A stretch of DNA of 5,821 nucleotides from Bacteroidaceae bacterium (GTDB lineage Bacteria; Bacteroidota; Bacteroidia; Bacteroidales; Bacteroidaceae), in assembly GCA_900768625.1 (NCBI GenBank), contig CAAGDO010000075.1, forward strand, positions 1 to 5,821, read 5' to 3'. The notes under the pieces are model-generated. The model was not told the DNA's origin and searched no databases. It worked only from the letters and a program-made list of their open reading frames with translations. Both the position numbers and the translations under genes were made by a program. Below, piece after piece: positions 1 through 5,254 of the stretch; position 1 is the stretch's first letter; every line of letters begins with the position of its first letter.

Positions 1-193
1 CCTCGGCACCGAGGATCTCACGGATGTGGGCAGCCTGGCCGTCAGTCCAATCCTTCACTCTCACGGCTCTGTCACTGCCGCCCTTGTCCAAGATTTTAGC
101 CGAGCTACTACGACCTATACCGTAGATGTAGGTCAGGGCGATCTCACCACGCTTGTTCTGAGGGAGGTCTACACCAACAATTCTTATTGCCAT
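1..193 (-). CDS. rpsM: 30S ribosomal protein S13 (uS13), N-terminal part, cut by window edge
   Basis: The first 64 codons of rpsM are present; the rest lies before base 1. The protein begins MAIRIVGVDLPQNKRGEIAL and continues TYIYGIGRSSSAKILDKGGS, then ends in a part reading WTDGQAAHIREILGAE. The 'R-I-x-G-V-[DN]-[LI]-P' start and 'L-T-Y-I-[YF]-G-I-G' block with its helix-hairpin-helix-like fold are diagnostic for S13. S13 is in the head of the 30S subunit, contacts the P-site tRNA through its tail and forms bridges with the 50S subunit. In many bacteria this gene opens the alpha operon (S13-S11-S4-RpoA-L17); here it follows rpmJ by only 33 bases, so co-transcription with the spc genes is likely. 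The reading frame is intact to the edge of the window. Confidence 0.97.
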   Translation of the reverse strand, partial: MAIRIVGVDLPQNKRGEIALTYIYGIGRSSSAKILDKGGSDRAVRVKDWTDGQAAHIREILGAE

Positions 194-195
194 AT

Positions 196-203
196 AGTTG
201 TTT
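196..203 (-). promoter_or_regulatory. AAACAACT leader two bases before rpsM
   Basis: This is the third exact copy of the motif, followed by AT and then ATG. It lies at the end of a 33-base spacer (194-226) after rpmJ that also contains a run of seven A. The spacer looks too short to hold the large pseudoknot that S4 uses to control the alpha operon in E. coli, although such an element could extend into coding sequence. Confidence 0.45.
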
Positions 204-226
204 TGTTTTTTTGCGGAACTTGGTTG

Positions 227-343
227 TTAACCCTGACGCATTTTGAACTTAGGGTTCTTCTTATTAATCACATACAGACGGCCCTTACGACGCACGATCT
301 TGCAGTCAGCAGAGCGCTTCTTCAATGATACTCTTGTTTTCAT
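227..343 (-). CDS. rpmJ: 50S ribosomal protein L36 (bL36), zinc-free type
   Basis: This very small gene encodes 38 residues. The protein begins MKTRVSLKKRSADCKIVRRK and continues GRLYVINKKNPKFKMRQG, the standard L36 pattern with R-x-G-x-x-x-V-I and K-x-P-K-x-K-x-R-Q-G at the end. L36 is one of the smallest ribosomal proteins and binds 23S rRNA of the 50S subunit. The zinc-ribbon form has three Cys and one His as ligands; here only C14 is present and there is no His, so it is the 'C-minus' type that works without zinc. Spacing is 11 bases from infA and 33 bases to rpsM. The start is supported by the family N-terminus and by the AAACAACT leader; the protein length is typical. Confidence 0.96.
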   Translation of the reverse strand: MKTRVSLKKRSADCKIVRRKGRLYVINKKNPKFKMRQG

Positions 344-346
344 ATG

Positions 347-354
347 AGTTGTTT
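347..354 (-). promoter_or_regulatory. AAACAACT leader three bases before rpmJ
   Basis: The transcribed strand reads AAACAACT, CAT, ATG after the infA stop. It is the second of three exact copies found just before start codons in this window. No Shine-Dalgarno sequence is present, so A-rich leader recognition is the likely way the start is found; this is inference. Confidence 0.45.
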
Positions 355-573
355 TTATTTGTATCTGAACACTATTCTTCCTTTCGAAAGATCGTACGGA
401 CTCATTTCCACCTTCACCTTATCACCAGGAAGAATCTTGATGTAGTGCATACGCATCTTGCCTGAGATGTGAGCGGTGATTTCGTGTCCGTTCTCCAATT
501 CTACACGGAACATGGCATTGCTCAATGCCTCAACGATTGTCCCGTCTTGTTCGATAGCAGCTTCTTTTGCCAT
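355..573 (-). CDS. infA: Translation initiation factor IF-1
   Basis: The product is 72 residues, the standard IF-1 length, and is a single S1-like OB-fold domain. Recognisable blocks are MAKEAAIEQDGTIVEAL at the start, FRVELENGHEITAHISGKMR at residues 22-41 and a following stretch ILPGDKVKVEMSPYDLSKGR at 47-66. IF-1 binds the A site of the small subunit and helps IF-2 and IF-3 select initiator tRNA. The gene begins one base after the TGA stop of map (TGA-T-ATG), so translation is probably coupled to map. It ends 11 bases before rpmJ. The order map-infA-rpmJ-rpsM is common in Bacteroidetes and Firmicutes. No Shine-Dalgarno sequence is seen before the start. Confidence 0.98.
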   Translation of the reverse strand: MAKEAAIEQDGTIVEALSNAMFRVELENGHEITAHISGKMRMHYIKILPGDKVKVEMSPYDLSKGRIVFRYK

Positions 574-574
574 A

Positions 575-1369
575 TCAATGCTTTTGTCTTTCTACTTCTT
601 CGATTTCTGCAAACGATGACATGATGTCAACCTTGCCATGATGAAGGGCGATGGTGTGTTCGAAATGGGCAGCCGCCTTACCGTCGCGGGTGACAACACC
701 CCAGCGGTCGGGCAACATGGCCAACTCATGGGAACCCAGAGTGATCATAGGCTCAATGGCGATGCAAAGCCCGTTCTTCAACTGTTTGCCCGTGCCCTGT
801 CTTCCGTAGTTCGGAACTTGGGGATCTTCATGCATCTCATGGCCAATGCCATGACCGACGAATTCGCGGACAACACCATAACCGTGATTCTCACAGTGCT
901 GCTGCACTGCATAGCCGATGTCTCCGAGACGCTTTCCCGGGAGAGCAGCTTCGATGCCTTTGTAGAGGGATTCCTTCGTGACTCGAAGAAGCTCCTTCAC
1001 TTCAGGACTGACCTCGCCGACACAGAACGTGTAGCAGGAGTCACCGCAGAAGCCATCGATGAAAGTGCCGCAATCCACAGAGACGATGTCGCCATCGCAA
1101 AGAGGCTTGTCGTCAGGAATGCCATGCACCACCACATTGTTGACGGAAGTGCAAATGGAGGCAGGGAATGGACCACCATAAGGATTCGGAAAACCCTTGA
1201 AAGTGGGTTCCGCACCATGGTCACGGATAAATTGTTCAGCCAGGGTGTCCAACTGGCGGGTCGTGACACCCGGCTCAACAACTTTTGCGATTTCAGTGAG
1301 CGTTGCGCTGACCAACAGGTTGGCCTTGCGCAACAGCTCTATCTCATCGTCTGTTTTCAGATAAATCAT
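575..1369 (-). CDS. map: Methionine aminopeptidase, type I
   Basis: The product is 264 residues, the size of the simple (type Ia-like) bacterial enzyme without an N-terminal zinc-finger extension. It removes the initiator methionine from nascent proteins when the second residue is small. The 'pita-bread' metallopeptidase ligands can all be placed: D99 (VSVDCG), D110 (CGDSCY), H173 (VGHGIG), E206 (AIEPMI) and E237 (HFEHT). The substrate-contact histidines H82 (VVHGIP) and H180 (HEMHEDP) are also present. No lesion or missing active-site residue is seen. It is placed after secY, so export, N-terminal processing and initiation (infA) are made from one message. The start at 1369 (MIYLKTDDEIELLRKA) matches family N-termini; a TGA in frame with secY touches this ATG. 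The map stop is TGA, the only non-TAA stop of the 12 seen here. Confidence 0.98.
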   Translation of the reverse strand: MIYLKTDDEIELLRKANLLVSATLTEIAKVVEPGVTTRQLDTLAEQFIRDHGAEPTFKGFPNPYGGPFPASICTSVNNVVVHGIPDDKPLCDGDIVSVDCGTFIDGFCGDSCYTFCVGEVSPEVKELLRVTKESLYKGIEAALPGKRLGDIGYAVQQHCENHGYGVVREFVGHGIGHEMHEDPQVPNYGRQGTGKQLKNGLCIAIEPMITLGSHELAMLPDRWGVVTRDGKAAAHFEHTIALHHGKVDIMSSFAEIEEVERQKH

Positions 1370-1381
1370 TCAGACTAGGAA

Positions 1382-2731
1382 TTAATAGGCAGCTACCTTC
1401 GTTGAACGCGTGCGGACATGTCCAGAATTGAGCAGTCCATCATAGTGACGCACCAAGAGGTGACTTTCGATCTGCTGAAGCGTGTCAAGTACCACACCCA
1501 CGAGGATGAGCAAAGACGTACCACCAAAGAACTGAGCGAATTCCTGCTTCACACCAAAGATACCGGCAAAAGCGGGCATGATGGCAATGAGAGCGATGAA
1601 CAGCGAACCAGGGCCAGTGAGATGAGACATCACCTGATCAAGATAGTCAGCTGTCGGCTTACCAGGCTTGACACCCGGAATGAATCCGTTGTTGCGCTTC
1701 ATGTCCTCAGCCATCTGAACGGGGTTCAGGGTGATGGCTGTGTAGAAGTAGGTGAACGCTACAATCAGAAAGACGAACACTAAGTTATAGAGAATGCTCG
1801 TGTGATCCATGAACTGAGCCATCACCCAGCTACCTCCATTCTTGGAGAACGTTTGGGCAACGGTCAGAGGGATGAACATGATGGCCTGTGCGAAGATGAT
1901 AGGCATTACGTTGGCAGCAAAGAGCTTGAGAGGGATGTACTGACGTGCACCACCCACAGCACGGTTGCCTTCAACACGCTTTGCATACTGAACAGGAACC
2001 TTGCGGGTTGCCTTGACCAGCATGATTGCAAGAGCCATAACGAAAAGCAAAGCGATGATCTCGAAGAGGAACTTGATCAAGCCACCTCCTTCTGCACCAC
2101 TCAATGCAGTTACAAACTCCTGCGTGATAGCGGTCGGCATGCGGGCAATGATACCGATCATGATGATCAGAGAAACACCATTGCCGATGCCCTTATCTGT
2201 AATGCGTTCGCCAAGCCACAGGATAAACATACTACCTGCCGCAAGGATAATCGTAGACGAGAACATAAACCAGAATCCGTCTCCAACGAGGAAGGCACCT
2301 GAACCAGCTGTCTGGGCCTTGAGGTTGATGAGATACGTCGGAGCTTGGAAAAGCAGGATTGCTATTGTCAACCAACGTGTGTACTGATTGATCTTTCTAC
2401 GACCACTCTCACCCTCACGCTGCATCTTCTGGAAGTAAGGCACAGCAATGGCAAGAAGCTGGATGACAATCGAAGCGGAAATGTAGGGCATGATTCCCAA
2501 CGCAAACACTGAAGCGTTAGAGAATGCACCACCCGAGAACATGTTCAGCAACGACATCAAACCTTCACTCGTCTGACTCTGAAGAGCCTGAAGGCGCGCC
2601 GGGTCAATACCGGGGAGCACAATGAACGAGCCGAAGCGGTATATAGCAACAAAGAGGAGAGTGATGAGGGTGCGCACGCGCAAATCCTCAATTCTCCAAA
2701 TGTTCTTGATGGTCTCGATTATTTTTTTCAT
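1382..2731 (-). CDS. secY: Preprotein translocase channel subunit SecY
   Basis: The product is 449 residues with about ten hydrophobic segments, as expected for SecY. Approximate membrane spans are 18-38, 73-98, 118-138, 154-175, 184-202, 218-240, 270-292, 312-334, 374-395 and 402-418. The short plug segment is near 61-72 (LLNMFSGGAFSN). Cytoplasmic loop C4 holds RKVPVQYAKRV (243-253), and loop C5 holds NNGFIPGVKPGKPTADYLDQ (347-366), where SecA or the ribosome docks. SecY forms the inner-membrane pore with SecE and SecG and inserts or exports nascent proteins. At the position of E. coli Arg357 (GIRPG) this protein has Lys355 (GVKPG). The tail after 419 is polar and ends TKVAAY. The start at 2731 gives the usual MKKIIETIKNIWRIEDLR. 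Codons 2-4 form a run of seven A. Twelve bases separate it from map, with no adk between them. Confidence 0.98.
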   Translation of the reverse strand: MKKIIETIKNIWRIEDLRVRTLITLLFVAIYRFGSFIVLPGIDPARLQALQSQTSEGLMSLLNMFSGGAFSNASVFALGIMPYISASIVIQLLAIAVPYFQKMQREGESGRRKINQYTRWLTIAILLFQAPTYLINLKAQTAGSGAFLVGDGFWFMFSSTIILAAGSMFILWLGERITDKGIGNGVSLIIMIGIIARMPTAITQEFVTALSGAEGGGLIKFLFEIIALLFVMALAIMLVKATRKVPVQYAKRVEGNRAVGGARQYIPLKLFAANVMPIIFAQAIMFIPLTVAQTFSKNGGSWVMAQFMDHTSILYNLVFVFLIVAFTYFYTAITLNPVQMAEDMKRNNGFIPGVKPGKPTADYLDQVMSHLTGPGSLFIALIAIMPAFAGIFGVKQEFAQFFGGTSLLILVGVVLDTLQQIESHLLVRHYDGLLNSGHVRTRSTKVAAY

Positions 2732-2737
2732 CGAAGT

Positions 2738-2752
2738 AGATTAGATTAGATT
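2738..2752 (-). repeat. Three tandem copies of AATCT at the rplO-secY junction
   Basis: On the transcribed strand 2752-2738 reads AATCT three times without a mismatch. The rplO stop codon is formed by the end of the first copy and the start of the second, and the third copy ends 6 bases before the secY ATG. With two or more copies the rplO stop is kept; with one copy it would be lost. Copy number would change the spacing between rplO stop and secY start in steps of 5 bases. It may be chance in an A/T-rich spacer. Confidence 0.7.
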
Positions 2753-3192
2753 TTTGTAGCTGTACCGCCTGCTGCAGTGATAGCAGCTTCGGCAGTCTTG
2801 GAGAATGCGTGAGCTTCAACAGCCAACTTGGCCTTCAGTTCACCATTACCAAGGATCTTCACCAACTGGCTTGAAGAAATGAAACCTGCTGCAACGAGTT
2901 CTGCCACGCCAATCTTCTCGAGATTCTTGGCCTCGGCCAAGATCTGGAGCGTAGAGAGGTTGATGGCCTTGTACTCAACGCGGTTGATATTCTTGAAACC
3001 AAATTTCGGAAGACGACGCTGCAAAGGCATCTGACCACCTTCGAAACCAATTTTCTTGCTATAACCTGAACGCGACTTCGCACCCTTGTGACCGCGGGTA
3101 GAGGTGCCGCCCTTGCCTGAACCAGGACCGCGACCGATGCGCTTGCTGGAGTGGGTAGCGCCGCATGCAGGCTTCAAAGTATGTAATTTCAT
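2746..3192 (-). CDS. rplO: 50S ribosomal protein L15 (uL15)
   Basis: The product is 148 residues, normal for L15. The N-terminal third is the extended glycine- and basic-rich tail that threads into 23S rRNA: KRIGRGPGSGKGGTSTRGHK at residues 17-36, then GAKSRSGYSKKIGFEGGQMP at 37-56 and LPKFGFKN at 61-68. The globular C-terminal domain (about 70-148) includes AGFISSSQLVKILGNGELKA at 101-120 and the family ending VEAHAFSKTAEAAITAAGG. L15 joins relatively late in 50S assembly. The gene lies between rpmD and secY as in most bacteria, with a 14-base spacer to secY. Its TAA stop falls within a small tandem repeat (2738-2752). No Shine-Dalgarno sequence precedes the start (GAAATAACGAAGCTTT then ATG). 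Confidence 0.97.
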   Translation of the reverse strand: MKLHTLKPACGATHSSKRIGRGPGSGKGGTSTRGHKGAKSRSGYSKKIGFEGGQMPLQRRLPKFGFKNINRVEYKAINLSTLQILAEAKNLEKIGVAELVAAGFISSSQLVKILGNGELKAKLAVEAHAFSKTAEAAITAAGGTATKI

Positions 3193-3211
3193 AAAGCTTC
3201 GTTATTTCAAA

Positions 3212-3388
3212 TTATTCTACGACCGTTACCAAGTGGTGCACCTTACGGATCATACCGCGTACGATAGGAGTATCCTCCTTCTCCACGATCTGGTTGATCT
3301 TGTTGAGACCAAGCGCAACGAGCGTGCGCTTCTGGTCAACGGGAGCACCGATACGGCTCTTCGTCTGTTGAATCTTAATAGTTGCCAT
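3212..3388 (-). CDS. rpmD: 50S ribosomal protein L30 (uL30)
   Basis: This small gene encodes 58 residues, the usual size of bacterial L30. The protein begins MATIKIQQTKSRIGAP, continues VDQKRTLVALGLNKIN and ends with a block of the form TPIVRGMIRKVHHLVTVVE. The 'S-x-I-G-x-P-x-x-Q-[KR]-x-T-L-x-x-L-G-L' start and the 'P-x-[IV]-x-G-M-[IV]-x-x-V-x-H-L-V' end are the known L30 pattern. L30 is a peripheral protein of the 50S subunit that contacts 23S rRNA and is dispensable or absent in some bacteria, so its presence is informative. It lies where expected, between rpsE (6-base spacer) and rplO (19-base spacer). The start follows from the conserved N-terminus; no useful Shine-Dalgarno sequence is present, only a weak AGAGG ten bases upstream inside rpsE. 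Confidence 0.96.
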   Translation of the reverse strand: MATIKIQQTKSRIGAPVDQKRTLVALGLNKINQIVEKEDTPIVRGMIRKVHHLVTVVE

Positions 3389-3396
3389 AGTTGTTT
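3389..3396 (-). promoter_or_regulatory. AAACAACT leader directly before rpmD
   Basis: On the transcribed strand AAACAACT touches the rpmD ATG. Its first two bases are part of the rpsE TAA stop. The same eight bases occur 2 bases before the rpsM start and 3 bases before the rpmJ start. It is a candidate SD-independent translation enhancer; a function is inferred only from the repetition and from the general preference of Bacteroidetes for A-rich leaders. Confidence 0.45.
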
Positions 3397-3901
3397 ATCC
3401 TCTGAATACTTTTTCCAAAGAAACACCACGATGCTGAGCCACCGTGCGTGCATCACGCATTTCACTCAAAGCCAGGATGGTAGCCTTAACGAGGTTGTGG
3501 GGGTTGGATGAGCCCTTAGACTTAGCGAGCACGTCCTTCACACCAACACTCTCGAGCACGGCACGCATAGCGCCGCCGGCAACCACTCCGGTACCTTCAG
3601 ATGCGGGGAGGATGAGCACCTCAGCACCACCGAAGCGTGCAGCCTGCTCGTGGGGCACTGTACCCTTGAGCACGGGGACTTTCACGAGATTCTTCTTTGC
3701 TGCCTCAACGCCCTTGGCAATAGCGGCGGTAACTTCGCCAGCCTTACCGAGACCGTAACCAATGACACCCTTGCCATCACCAACCACTACGATAGCGGCG
3801 AAAGTGAAAGTACGGCCACCCTTGGTCACCTTGACAACGCGATTGATAGCAACCAGTCTATCCTTTAACTCTTCTGTATTTACGTTTACTCTGTTTGCCA
3901 T
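3395..3901 (-). CDS. rpsE: 30S ribosomal protein S5 (uS5)
   Basis: The product is 168 residues, normal for S5. The N-terminal double-stranded-RNA-binding-like domain has its signature at about residues 28-60, starting GGRTFTFAAIVVVGDGKG and running into GYGLGKAGEV. The C-terminal domain includes HEQAARFGGAEVLILPASEG (84-103), then GTGVVAGGAMRAVLE (103-117) and KSKGSSNPHNLVKAT (127-141). S5 lies at the mRNA entry side of the small subunit and affects decoding accuracy. The loop NRVVKVTKGGR (20-30) is the place where spectinomycin-resistance changes occur in other bacteria; here the conserved K-G-G is intact and no deletion is seen. The first ten residues vary between species, and MANRVNVNTEELKDRL resembles Bacteroidales forms. 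It starts 8 bases after rplR and its stop overlaps the leader of rpmD. Confidence 0.98.
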   Translation of the reverse strand: MANRVNVNTEELKDRLVAINRVVKVTKGGRTFTFAAIVVVGDGKGVIGYGLGKAGEVTAAIAKGVEAAKKNLVKVPVLKGTVPHEQAARFGGAEVLILPASEGTGVVAGGAMRAVLESVGVKDVLAKSKGSSNPHNLVKATILALSEMRDARTVAQHRGVSLEKVFRG

Positions 3902-3909
3902 AATCTCAA

Positions 3910-4254
3910 TTAGAATTTAAGTCCGCCTTTGCGGGCACCATCTGCAACTTCCTTTACACGACCATGGTAGAGGTAACCGTTACGGTCGAAAACGACCTCG
4001 GTGATACCAGCAGCGATAGCCTTCTGTGCGATGGCTTCACCTACCTTGGCAGCCTGCTCCTTCTTAGGCATGGCCTCGAGGCCAAGTGAAGAGGCAGCGA
4101 CGAGAGTAGTAGAGGTTTCGTCGTTGATAACCTGAACGTAGATCTGCTTGTTGCTTCTGAAAACCGACATGCGGGGACGTGAAGCAGTTCCAGAGATCTT
4201 ATTGCGAACCCGATACTTGATTTTTACGCGTCTTTGTTCTTTTTTCGTAGTCAT
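3910..4254 (-). CDS. rplR: 50S ribosomal protein L18 (uL18)
   Basis: The product is 114 residues, typical for bacterial L18. It has a short basic N-terminus (MTTKKEQRRVKIKYRVRNKI) of the kind that contacts 5S rRNA, then the core SRPRMSVFRSNKQIYVQVI from about residue 25. The ending has the family block FDRNGYLYHGRVKEVADGAR at residues 89-108. L18 joins L5 in binding 5S rRNA and attaching it to the large subunit; both genes lie in this operon. The start at 4254 gives the standard length and follows rplF by 17 bases. No Shine-Dalgarno sequence precedes it; the bases just before the start (AGATTATG) are identical to those before rpsE. It ends 8 bases before rpsE. Confidence 0.97.
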   Translation of the reverse strand: MTTKKEQRRVKIKYRVRNKISGTASRPRMSVFRSNKQIYVQVINDETSTTLVAASSLGLEAMPKKEQAAKVGEAIAQKAIAAGITEVVFDRNGYLYHGRVKEVADGARKGGLKF

Positions 4255-4271
4255 AATCTTAGAGATTTAAA

Positions 4272-4841
4272 TTACTTAGCACCAGCGGACTTACCAGACT
4301 TGCGACGAATCTGCTCGCCCACATAGAGGATACCCTTTCCTTTGTAAGGTTCAGGTTTGCGGAAAGAACGAATTTTAGCGCATACAAGACCCAAGAGCTG
4401 CTTGTCGCAAGACTCGAGGCAGATGTACGGGTTTTTGTTTCTTTCAGACTTCGTCTCAACCTTGATTTCGGGGGGGAGCTGGATGAAGATGCTGTGGGTG
4501 AAGCCCAGAGCGAACTCAACGAGATTACCCTGGTTGGATACACGGTAACCTACACCAACGAGCTCCATTTCCTTCTTGTAACCTTCGCTTACGCCAACCA
4601 CCATGTTGTTGACCAATGAGCGGTAGAGGCCGTGGAAAGCCTGCTTCTGCTTCGTTTCAACGGTGTCGTTAGCCTCGTCGATAGCGAAAGTGATCTCGTT
4701 GTTCTCGATTGTGACGATGATGGAAGGATCAACAGCCTGGCTGAGCTCACCCTTCGGTCCTTTCACGGACACTACATTATCCTTCAGGGTAACAGTGACA
4801 CCTGCAGGGATGTTAATCGGCAATTTACCTATTCTAGACAT
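4272..4841 (-). CDS. rplF: 50S ribosomal protein L6 (uL6)
   Basis: The product is 189 residues, slightly longer than the about 177 of E. coli L6. It begins MSRIGKLPINIPAGV, the family N-terminus, and holds the two repeated alpha/beta domains of L6. The second one ends in the signature KPEPYKGKGI at residues 162-171, followed by a basic tail RRKSGKSAGAK. L6 binds 23S rRNA near the sarcin-ricin loop and the L7/L12 stalk base and is needed for late 50S assembly. The start at 4841 is preferred over an upstream in-frame ATG at 4874, which would add MLRILIFRRNK, overlap rpsH by 16 bases and does not resemble L6. The chosen start has the only strong Shine-Dalgarno sequence of the window. A 17-base spacer separates it from rplR. 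Confidence 0.97.
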   Translation of the reverse strand: MSRIGKLPINIPAGVTVTLKDNVVSVKGPKGELSQAVDPSIIVTIENNEITFAIDEANDTVETKQKQAFHGLYRSLVNNMVVGVSEGYKKEMELVGVGYRVSNQGNLVEFALGFTHSIFIQLPPEIKVETKSERNKNPYICLESCDKQLLGLVCAKIRSFRKPEPYKGKGILYVGEQIRRKSGKSAGAK

Positions 4842-4847
4842 TTTGTT

Positions 4848-4853
4848 CCTCCT
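4848..4853 (-). promoter_or_regulatory. Perfect Shine-Dalgarno AGGAGG before rplF
   Basis: The transcribed strand reads TAA (rpsH stop), TATTC, AGGAGG, AACAAA, ATG. The six-base AGGAGG is a full match to the anti-Shine-Dalgarno core, and the six-base spacer to the start codon is near ideal. It also decides the rplF start: an in-frame ATG 11 codons upstream (4874) overlaps the end of rpsH and would put this site inside the coding region. No other start in the window has a comparable site; the AGAGG before rpmD is weaker, ten bases from the ATG, and lies inside rpsE codons. Confidence 0.85.
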
Positions 4854-4858
4854 GAATA

Positions 4859-5254
4859 TTAATATACGTAGCAAAGAACTTCACCACCGATCTTGAGGTC
4901 GGCAGCGGCCTTGTTAGTCATTACACCCTTAGACGTGGAGATGATGGCAACACCAAGTCCGTTGATAACTCTCGGCATTTCGCGGTAGCCAGTGTACTTA
5001 CGCATACCGGGCTTGGAAACGCGGGTGAGGCACTTGATGGCGTTCACCTTGGTCTGGGGGTTATACTTGAGGGCGATCTTGATGGTTCCCTGAGGACCAT
5101 CTTCCTCGAACTTGTAGTTGAGGATGTAACCCTGGTCGAAGAGGATCTTGGTGATGTCCTTCTTCAAGTTTGACGCGGGAACTTCCACCACACGGTGCTT
5201 TGCCTGGATGGCGTTGCGCAGGCGCGTCAAAAAGTCTGCTATTGGATCAGTCAT
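4859..5254 (-). CDS. rpsH: 30S ribosomal protein S8 (uS8)
   Basis: The product is 131 residues, normal for bacterial S8. It starts MTDPIADFLTRLRNA, the standard S8 N-terminus, and carries the C-terminal signature GLGVAIISTSKGVMT at residues 99-113, which forms the 16S rRNA contact in the known family. The stretch KPGMRKYTGYREMPRVING just before it is also typical. S8 is a primary binder of helix 21 in the central domain of 16S rRNA and nucleates platform assembly. In E. coli S8 is also the translational repressor of the spc operon, binding near rplE; whether it has that role here cannot be judged. The start at 5254 has an A-rich leader (AAACAAACATTACA) and no Shine-Dalgarno sequence. The TAA stop lies 17 bases before rplF. 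Confidence 0.98.
   Translation of the reverse strand: MTDPIADFLTRLRNAIQAKHRVVEVPASNLKKDITKILFDQGYILNYKFEEDGPQGTIKIALKYNPQTKVNAIKCLTRVSKPGMRKYTGYREMPRVINGLGVAIISTSKGVMTNKAAADLKIGGEVLCYVY

Noticed and set aside
638..1378. A 246-codon open frame on the plus strand, antisense to map
   Set aside because: It lies wholly opposite a gene with all its catalytic residues, has no recognisable domain, and is explained by the codon bias of map.
1802..2302. Long plus-strand open frames (also 1418-1783 and 2001-2387) opposite secY
   Set aside because: They are rich in His, Asp, Arg and Thr as expected for the reverse complement of a hydrophobic membrane protein, and resemble no family known to me.
3200..3219. 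TAATTTG before rplO as a possible -7 box
   Set aside because: It has one base too few between TA and TTTG and no upstream partner element; the rpmD-rplO spacing fits simple co-transcription.
3104..3511. Plus-strand 135-codon frame across the rplO-rpmD-rpsE junctions
   Set aside because: It is antisense to three intact ribosomal genes and has no family motifs or leader of its own.
4842..4874. Upstream in-frame ATG extending rplF by 11 residues
   Set aside because: The added MLRILIFRRNK does not match L6 N-termini, overlaps rpsH, and lies upstream of the AGGAGG site that serves the inner ATG.
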